Source: Symsagittifera roscoffensis (lineage: Eukaryota > Xenacoelomorpha > Acoela > Convolutidae). From it: a stretch of 64,000 nt of DNA. Position 1 is the first letter of the stretch. Every line of letters starts with the position of its first letter. The stretch spans positions 1 through 64,000 of the forward strand of contig NW_026971484.1 of assembly GCF_963678635.1 (NCBI RefSeq), read 5' to 3'. This document shows positions 56,700 to 64,000 of this stretch, one piece after another. Below the pieces are notes generated by a model, which saw only the letters and a program-made list of their open reading frames with translations, searched no databases and was not told the origin of the DNA. The translations under genes were made by a program, and so were the position numbers.

Positions 56700-59600
56700 G
56701 TTCATAAATTGCGACTGCATGATTATGAAATTAAATCCTCCGTTCGTTGATTTCAAACTCACTGCCTCGTCCAGTACTTGTCGACACTTTGCCAGCGTGT
56801 CATCTCCAGAGTCATCTAATGCGCGTTTGTTTGTTCAGAACTTCACTGCTAAACTTATAATTTTGACTGTTACTATCGTAACAGCAATAGGTTTTACTAC
56901 ATAGACATAACATTTTGGTGCATCTGAACTACCCCTTGAACAATCCTGGTTCTCTCTTGTCTTTTTTCTTATGTTTAGAACAGCAAGTACGAGGGAAATT
57001 TTTTTTCGCATCTTTTCTGAAATCGTCTCGAAAGTCCTTGCTTCACCTTTCAGTCCATTCTACTCGCTTGCATGTCAGGTTACCATCATCTAAATCTTCT
57101 TCTGCCAAAGCCAAATAGAGGGAATCTGTATTCATTTTGTGTTCCTCGAAATTGTTGACATCGCAAAATTTATCGAAAAAATTATAGTACAGCTCCAACA
57201 TTCTCAACTTGACATACTGTACTATAAAGAATCCTGCTCTAATTGGTTCACGATGCTCTATAGTAGATTTAACAAGTTCAAATTCATACATATCTTTAGC
57301 TGCGATTTTGAGTCTCTTCACGAATTGGTTATTGATAGCTTTGTGGGTTTTTTTGTCTCCAAGGTTTTTTGTAGTGTATGTTTTGATCTGTCCAATATTT
57401 GATAGCCGTAGGATCTTTTTGCTAGAAATTTCATTGTTTCGGCTACAACGCCAGATATTGAATTTTCATAGCCGACTCGCCTAGCATCAACAACATACTG
57501 AACAAAATTGTTGAAAACTTTACGCGGTGTGTATTGTACAAATCGATGAATTTTTATACACTGTAGTCTAAGATCCAAATAAAAGTTGAAAAGTGATGTG
57601 ATAAGTTTTCCGTTGGTCAACTTGACTCTCGAGATCAACATTCGCCGCGGTTGTTTTAGCAAATCGTTTTCTTCCTCATATGTCTTCATATATTCCCCAA
57701 TATAGTTTCTGGTAACATCAATATTTTTGAAAATAGGTGGGAAATTGGAAAACTTCGCTTTTAGCTCATCTGGAACACTCAGATCGCATTGCACGTAGCC
57801 GAACATTGTTTCATTTTGGTTTTTTTTTTGCACTGGTGAGTTGGCAAAAAAGCAAAAAAGACGTCTTTTGAAGGAAAAATGACATCTATCGTAATTTTTC
57901 ACGTCTACCTTGTTTTTAAATTGCTCCCACCAACTGCACTCCCCAATTTATTTTATAGAGCATCCTTTTTCTCGAATGCAAACTCTTCGAACATTCTTTT
58001 TTTTTGGTTTGATATCATCATCAGTTTGGCTTGTCCTAGTCTCACAATGGTTGCAATAAACATCAACACTAAATCTATCAATTTTTTTCTGTGTTCCTGT
58101 AGTGTGGTAACTCTCAATTCTGCATTCAGGTCTGGTTGCTTGAAAGTATGACATGACCATATTTTCAAACGTTTGAACTCGATTTTGCCTTGACTTGAAT
58201 TTTTGTATTTCTTCATCGTAGTTCTATCTCGTATACAAACCTGTGGGCATATCCTGACACATAGAATAAGAAAGGTGTTGAATAGAATCCATACCAACAA
58301 TTGATTTACACAAGTTTTTTGATTGTCGAATAAAGGTTCGTTTGCTACTGCTTTCCTTGTGAAAATAATTGAGGGACCACCGGTCATATCTTCCCGTATT
58401 TTTTCAAGCAAGTCACTATCACTCGAAAAGAATGGGTAAAACTTATAAACGGTTGACTTGTGTAGACAAAATTTGCTAAATTAGGTAATGTACAAACGAG
58501 CTTTAACATGTCTATCCCTTTGTCATGATAAAATTCAATAATTTTCTGCATAACATCAAGGGTAGGAACAATATCATTGTTGTTATGCCACTGTAGAAAA
58601 TCGCGAAATGTTTTCATTTTTTCCTGTTCTCAGATAAATTTCAAGTAGTTATAGTTATCCAATCCCGTAGGTGGTTTGGTTTTGAGACCGAGTTTTTTCA
58701 AGGCTTGCTCTTCAGTAATCCCATTGTTAAGAAGTTTTCGATAACCATCATACTCTTTATCGAGAGGGTTGTCATAGTTCAGTTTGCTGTAGAAGTCATC
58801 GTACGAAGGTAGTTGTTGTTCGTCAAGAATTTTGGTTATGAAAATCAAACCACTCGTATGGAAGGTATCCTTCTTCTCACTGCCTTTGTAAGCTTTTAGA
58901 AAAGAGACTATAGTAGTAGCTCCACCCAAAAACTTCATAATATCCAGAAATTGAACATCTCCAAATTTGAAGTTCGTTTGCCTTCTTGATGACTAAAGGT
59001 TCAATTTCTCTTTAGTTGATAAGGTTGGAAATGAGGTATGGTTTAATGAGGTATATGTCATACCGACCACTGTTGAATCCAAATATTGGCAAAAGAGTAT
59101 TGGTGTATCTCTCTAGTTGTTTCATCAAATCAATCAATTCATTTCTTCGAATCCTGAGAAACTGAGTGGATGCATCTGTTTCTTACTCATCCTCGATACA
59201 TTCGTCTTCGTACCCTCTTGCTTCATTCTTGTTGAAACTGCCTCGTTCATTAAGGATGCTGAAAATCGTGTGTAGCCGCTTTTTGATGTTATTTTCGATT
59301 CCAGAAATTTTGATCGCATTACGTCTTAATTTTTTTCGCCAACAATTCCAAGTTCGCCACAAAGACAATATTGAGGGATTGTGAATCTTTGTCACACAAA
59401 AAACATGAGTTTATGAAGTAAACTCGATGATTTTGACACTGATATGGGTTTATGCTTCCCTATCCATATTATTGTTTTGGTTGGTTTTAGTTCTTCGGAT
59501 GGCACGCAAATTGATTGAAAGTCAAAAATAGCAACCTTTTTGAATAAGGTTTGTTCTTTTGTATACTCAAAATTGAACCCATCCAGTTTCTCAACGAAGT

Positions 59601-60884
59601 CTCTCGTAGAGTATAAACAATTTTGGGGTGAATGTATTTGATTCGGTCCTTGCAACAGAGAAGATGGCGGTTTAAGTGGTCTGCTTTGTGGAAAAATGTA
59701 TCACAAGTTGGGCATCCGAAGCATTTGAAGAAGTTGTCGATGTTATTGACTTAGATAACATGGTTGTTGTTTCGTAGTAGTTTTACTGTATTCTGATATT
59801 TATCGATATTTCTCCGAGCTAATTCTACCACAAAATCTTGGTCTTTTATGTCGATATCGTAGATAAAGATGTTTTTCTCTACTACATCTTCAACTATTGG
59901 TAGATTAGCCATCGAAACTCCGAAATTGTTTCGTTTCACAACCCGATTTTTCAAGAAATGCATTTAAAATCATGGAGGTGGATGTTTCAAAATTAGTTGT
60001 TTCATGTATATGATCTGCAAGCGCTCGAAACAAACACAAGTTGTCCTTGTATGGTTGTTGCGTGTGCGCATCCGAAATCAAACAATTTAGAAGTGGGTCG
60101 GGAATCACTGAATCTGGACATCCATTAGTACGTTTGTGAGTAAGGCGGCAAAAATGCTCACATTAGTGATCAATTTGAATCACCATTCTGTATTATGTCT
60201 CTCTTTTGTACAAACTTCAATGATATCTTGCTAATTGATCTTGTTCTGTATAGTCATCGAGTCTGCTTCAGTACAAAACAGCATAAATTTATCAGAGAGT
60301 GTGTTACTTTCATGAGCGTAGAAAAAACTGTATTCGCCGGTTTCTAAATTACATAATACAAATCCCAACGCAATGTTGGTTTTTGCTGCGCAATCAAGTT
60401 TTTCAAAGTTTTGATCCAGTTTTTCAATTACTAGATTAGGATCTAGTTTGAATGTTAAAAATTGAACACCTTGTGGCGTCCCTTTTCCAACGCAGTATTT
60501 GTCAAGTAGTGTTGACAGGCATTCAACTCATCTCGCAGCTGATCACTTTCGTCCTCGTTTTCCGAGATTTTATTCAAATCTGCAACAGAATCACTCGTTT
60601 TCCTCGCTTTCAACCCGTGATCTTTCTTGCGATGTTGTTGAAGTGAATAATAGCTTGAAAATTCTTTCTCACACGACACACTTTGTAGACTTTGGGATTG
60701 ACTTTACGTGCTTCTTGCTCGTATGGAATTTCATTTCCTTCTGTTTGTATGTACAATAACTGCATTTCTGACAAGAACTAACTCCTCGCACGCAACTCTT
60801 GCGATGTCGAGCCACAATGGCTCTTCTGTACTATTTGCCACAGACCTCGCTATTCACTTTCTCATTACTGTTGAGTGCCGGCAT
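56700..60884 (-). pseudogene. Protein-primed family-B DNA polymerase of a Polinton-like element, decayed
   Basis: Domain order on the minus strand: C2H2 zinc fingers (ATG 60884, acceptor TTTTTTCAG just before it), a KDNLCLFRAL segment resembling the start of an OTU-type protease (about 60030), a Cys/His cluster CPTCDTFFHKADHLNRH (59700), exonuclease motif I as IFDFQSICVP (59510; usual DxE is DxQ), motif II FNSGRYD (59075), a long palm insert with FLGGATTIVSFLKAYKG (58920), polymerase motif A around GMDSIQHLSYSMCQDMP (58290), FGYVQCDLSVPDELKAKFSN (57800), motif B as MKFLAKRSYGYQ (57420; the NS of KxxxNSxYG is KR), and motif C as HKMNTDSLYLAL (57130; first Asp of DTDS is Asn). Stops and frame changes occur about every 70-150 codons. 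The catalytic changes would abolish polymerase activity. Coding text fades near 56700. Confidence 0.85.
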
Positions 60885-61055
60885 CTGAAAAAAGTGGATG
60901 GTTTAGCTCGTAGCAGAATTAAACAAAAGTACATGACATGGTACCTACGAAATTGGGAGATTTAAAAAATCCTAAAAAATATATTAGATTATTTACTCTT
61001 ACTTTGAATTGTTCAAAATTATTGAAAAAAATTTCAAGTAGAAACACAAGTAGTA
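59598..61055. repeat. 1.46 kb tandem duplication, left copy
   Basis: AGTCTCTCGTAGAGTATAAAC at 59598 recurs at 61056. The two copies run in parallel at about 95% identity through the polymerase 5' region and about 100 bases of its upstream flank. Confidence 0.85.
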
Positions 61056-62359
61056 AGTCTCTCGTAGAGTATAAACAATTTTGGGGTGAATGTATTTGAT
61101 TCGGTCCTTGTAACAGAGAAGATGGCGGTTGAAGTGGTCTGCTTTGTGGAAAAATATATCACAAGTTGGGCATCGGAAGCATTTGAAGAAGTTGTCGATG
61201 TTATTGACTTAAATAACATGGTTGTTGTATCGTAGAAGTTTTACTGTATTCTGATTTTTACCGATATTTCTCCGAGCTAATTCTACCACAAAATCTTGGT
61301 CTTTTATGTCGATATCGTAGATAAAGATGTTTTTCTCTACTACATCTTCAACTATTGGTAGATTAGCTATCGAAACTCAGAAATTGTTTCGTATCACAAC
61401 CCGATTTTTCAAGAAATGCATTTAAAATTATGGAGGTGGATTTTTCAAAATTAGTTTTCTCATGTATATGAACTGCAAGCGCTCGAAACAAACACAAATT
61501 GTCCTTGTATGGTTGTTGCGTGTGCGCATCCGAAATCAAATTATTTACATGGTGATTCCTCGGAAGTGGGTCGGGAATCAATAGATCGGGACATCCATTA
61601 GTACGTTTGTGAGTAAGGCGGCACAAATGCTCACATTAGTGATCAATTTGAATCACCATTTTGTATTATGTCTCTTTTTTGTACAAACTTCAATGATATC
61701 TTGCTAATTGATCTTGTTCTGTATAGTCATCGAGTCTGCTTCAGTACAAAGCAGCATAAATTTATCAGAGATTGTGTTATTTTCATGAGCCTGGAACTAA
61801 CTGTAACCGCCGGTTTCTAAATTACATAATACAAATCCCAGGGCAATGTTGGTTTTCGCTGCACAATCAAGTTTTTCAAAGTTTTGATCCAGTTTTTCAA
61901 TGACTAGATTAGGATCTTGTTTGATTGTTGAAAATTGAAAACCTTGTGACGTCCATTTTCTAACTCAGTATCTGTCAAGTAGTGTTGACAGGCATTCAAC
62001 TCATCTCGCAGCTGATCACTTTCCTCCTCGTTTTCCGAGATTTTATTAAAATCTGCAACAGAATCACTCGTTTTCCTCGCTTTCAACCCGTGATCTTTCT
62101 TGCGATGTTGTTGAATGGATTAATAGCTTGAAAACTCTTTCGCACACGATACACACTTTGAAGACTTTGGGGTTGACTTTACGTGCTTCTTGCTCGTAAG
62201 GAAATTCATTTCCTTCTGTTTGTATGTAAAGTAACTGCATTTGTGACAAGAAATAACTCCTCGCACGCAACTCTTGCGATGTCGAGCCGCAATGGCTCTT
62301 CTGTACTCTTTACCATAGTCCTCGCTATTCACTTTCTCATTACTGTTGAGTGCCGGCAT
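61056..62359 (-). pseudogene. Duplicated 5' third of the DNA polymerase gene
   Basis: It starts MPALNSNEKVNSEDYGKEYR at 62359, again directly after TTTTTTCAG. It has zinc-finger text (SCVRGVISCHKCSYFTYKQK and KCVSCAKEFSSY), then KARKTSDSVADFNK, an acidic stretch, and DAHTQQPYKDNLCLFRALAV. It breaks off at 61056 inside the Cys/His cluster, where the next copy's upstream sequence begins. Compared with the downstream copy it keeps 15 bases (RNHHV) that are missing there, and it has its own stops (for example after EFSSY). Confidence 0.8.
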
Positions 62360-62520
62360 CTGAAAAAAGTGGATGGTTTAGCTCTTAGCAGAATTAAATA
62401 AATGTACATGACATGGTACCTACGAAGTTGGGAGATTTAAAAAATCCCAAAAATATATCAGATTATTTACTCTTATTTTGAATTGTTCAAAATTATTGAA
62501 AATATTTTCAAGTAGTAATA
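61056..62520. repeat. 1.46 kb tandem duplication, right copy
   Basis: Parallel to 59598-61055; it ends at TTTTCAAGTAGTAATAC near 62520, where the left copy has TTTCAAGTAGAAACACAAGTAGT. It is about 17 bases longer overall, mostly from one 15-base difference near 61545. Confidence 0.85.
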
Positions 62521-63390
62521 CAAAAAATAGAACGATTGCTTTTATAGTAAAAGAAAATCAAAATGAGATGACTTTTATTTACTTTTGCTTAGAGAAAATC
62601 AACCAACCAGAAATTAGTATTCTTTTAGTAACACTGCTCGCTGGAAATCAACCAATCAGAATCCAGCATTTTCTAAAAGTGAACTACGTATCAGTTTTTA
62701 AAAATCTTAATCTTTTTATTTGAAAAACGTCTATCAAAAAACATTGAATTTTCCCGAGTTACTCTACAACAGAAAAAAAAATTCCACGTGATTTTCTCAT
62801 TGATAAAATAGATGTTGAATCTTACTTTTTTCACAACTTTTGGACGTTTATATTGTCCAAAATAGAGTTCTCCGACTAAGTAAAGATCTGTTTAGGGAAC
62901 TCAATCAAAGAGTTTACTTTTGATCCACATATTGAGTATCAAAGCTTCAAACTTACGGCTCAATTACACCTCACAAGGAAAGAATTTTTGTTTATTCTCG
63001 AGAGTTTGAAGCCAATAAAACATCGTACAATACAATATCCAAGACTCTTTTTATCCCCTCCCCAATACCCAAACACGTATAAACTCCCTAGCAAAGTTCT
63101 TTATTCCCTCATTTCTTTAAGGATTTTTAAAGTTCAAAATCCTGTTTGATTCGGTTTGGAATCAGAACTTTGAGTTAGCCTCCCAAATTTACATCAAAAA
63201 AAGAACATGACTATCTACTCAAAATTTCTCATTAATTTGATTTAAAAAAATAGCAGAGATGTTACTTTTATTAATTTTCTTTCTTTTGTTACTCATATCA
63301 AAATTTCTTAATTCTAGTGCAAACAACTTTTGGTCATTTATTTTTTTGGTTGCTTTTGTGTTTTTTTTCTACTTATTTGGAAAATTCAAG
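62521..63390. other. No gene seen
   Basis: AT-rich. Near 62600-62690 are two CAACCAAT/CAACCAG phrases (AATCAACCAACCAGAA and AATCAACCAATCAGAATCC). A Leu/Phe-rich plus-strand ORF at 63259-63492 is AT-driven, and I do not support it. Confidence 0.4.
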
Positions 63391-63399
63391 TCCTTAAAA

Positions 63400-63560
63400 G
63401 GCTCCGCTGATTGGAAACTTCAATGTGTAAAATTAACCGAAAATGGAACCTTGTTTCCGATTGGACACGACTTTTCTATAAGAATTCCATAAAATGGAGC
63501 TGAAATCTGATTGGAGACGACTACAATCCAAATAAAAAAATTAATTCTGATTGGTTGAAC
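63400..63560. promoter_or_regulatory. Four CTGATTGG (inverted CCAAT) boxes
   Basis: GCTGATTGG (63406), CCGATTGG (63456), TCTGATTGG (63507) and TCTGATTGG (63548) recur every 40-50 bases, next to related phrases (GGA.ACGACT). Together with CCAATCAG at 62650 this could be a promoter with CCAAT boxes or simply a short tandem repeat. Confidence 0.35.
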
Positions 63561-63623
63561 CCACATATTCGAGTTGAAGATATCACTCACTTCTAACTAA
63601 ATTTTTTTTTTCAAATCAAATAC

Positions 63624-64000
63624 CGTCGAGACAGGGTACCACTGAGGAAGCATGACAGATACAAGACGGGTTTTGCTTGCGAACTGGGATTGTTTCAATG
63701 GAAGAGGATGCCCTTTGGCCTCTGCAATGTGACAGCCACCTTCCAACGACTAATGGCACAGGCGCTGACGAGCGTAAGAAAGAGATATGGCAATTTAGTA
63801 ATGTGCTACGTAGATGACGTAGTGGTTGCAACACCCACACTGGAAGACCACATTGAACGTCTGGACGAGGCGTTTGCTTGTATGAAGAGAGCAGGACTGA
63901 AGTGCAAATCATGGAAGTGTAAAATTTTCAAAGACTCGGTCAAAAACGTGGGAAGAATGGTGGACAAACCAGGTATTAGACCAGACCCAGATGCGGTAGA
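63624..64000 (+). pseudogene. pol: Gypsy reverse transcriptase fragment, continues past the right edge
   Basis: An open frame of 125 codons with KTGFACELGLFQWKRMPFGL (fingers/palm), ATFQRLMAQAL and the catalytic YVDDVVVAT, followed by a thumb-like part DHIERLDEAFACMKRAGLKC and a connection toward RNase H. YVDD supplies two of the three catalytic aspartates; the first should lie upstream but is absent because the element text starts abruptly at about 63622 after an AT-rich tract. So this is a 5'-truncated copy, although what is present has no stop. The YVDD box and QWKRMPFGL are typical of Ty3/Gypsy. It is probably from the same family as the remnant at 45230-55730. Confidence 0.9.

Noticed and set aside
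57139-57484. Plus-strand Phe/Leu/Ile-rich ORFs in the polymerase region
   Set aside because: Complement of the polymerase palm; hydrophobicity follows from AT-rich antisense.
63259-63492. Leu/Phe-rich 77-residue ORF as a small membrane protein
   Set aside because: Its T-rich codons reflect local composition and it overlaps the CTGATTGG repeats; no homology seen.
1-64000. tRNA, rRNA or riboswitch genes
   Set aside because: I looked for cloverleaf-like and rRNA core sequences and saw none; a covariance-model scan would be needed to exclude them.

Overview
The window is eukaryotic and almost certainly animal nuclear DNA. It is AT-rich, has spliceosomal-type GT/AG introns, LTR retrotransposons, a protein-primed family-B DNA polymerase of the Polinton/Maverick-like kind, and broken copies of animal genes (an Artemis/DCLRE1C-type nuclease and a KMT5A-like SET methyltransferase). 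I see no operons, rRNA or tRNA. The Gypsy and polymerase families resemble ones I associate with cnidarian genomes, so a cnidarian or other marine invertebrate is my guess, at low confidence. Nearly everything recognisable is a mobile element or a decayed gene. I found no convincingly intact host gene.

Layout. 1-8788: a Gypsy-type LTR element on the minus strand, cut by the left edge. Its LTRs are identical over the 186 bases that can be compared. It has gag and a retropepsin-like region joined by a canonical -1 slippery site, two related small ORFs upstream of gag, one unknown ORF downstream, and no polymerase, so it looks non-autonomous. 8789-10780: AT-rich DNA with no gene. 10785-25600: a noncoding macrosatellite of four direct units of unequal length related by internal deletions, preceded by a diverged inverted partial copy and full of GGGGTCC motifs.

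25690-44970: short tandem-repeat blocks alternate with decayed genes. In order these are an intronless Artemis-like nuclease (minus), a zinc-finger gene with small introns (minus), an unknown multi-exon gene (plus), a protein with a SUMO-interaction-like motif (plus), a SET-domain gene (minus) and a basic protein (plus). Two repeat motifs recur between these genes, which may mean the cluster is the wreck of one large cargo-carrying element.

45230-55730: a roughly 10.5 kb heavily mutated retroelement polyprotein on the plus strand (Gag with zinc knuckles, two SGNH-hydrolase-like segments, acidic and coiled-coil parts) without a visible reverse transcriptase. 56700-62520: a decayed minus-strand family-B DNA polymerase gene whose 5' third is tandemly duplicated and whose catalytic motifs are mutated. 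63624-64000: the start of a Gypsy reverse transcriptase fragment running off the right edge. The pieces do not form a working pathway; what they share is mobile DNA and its passengers.
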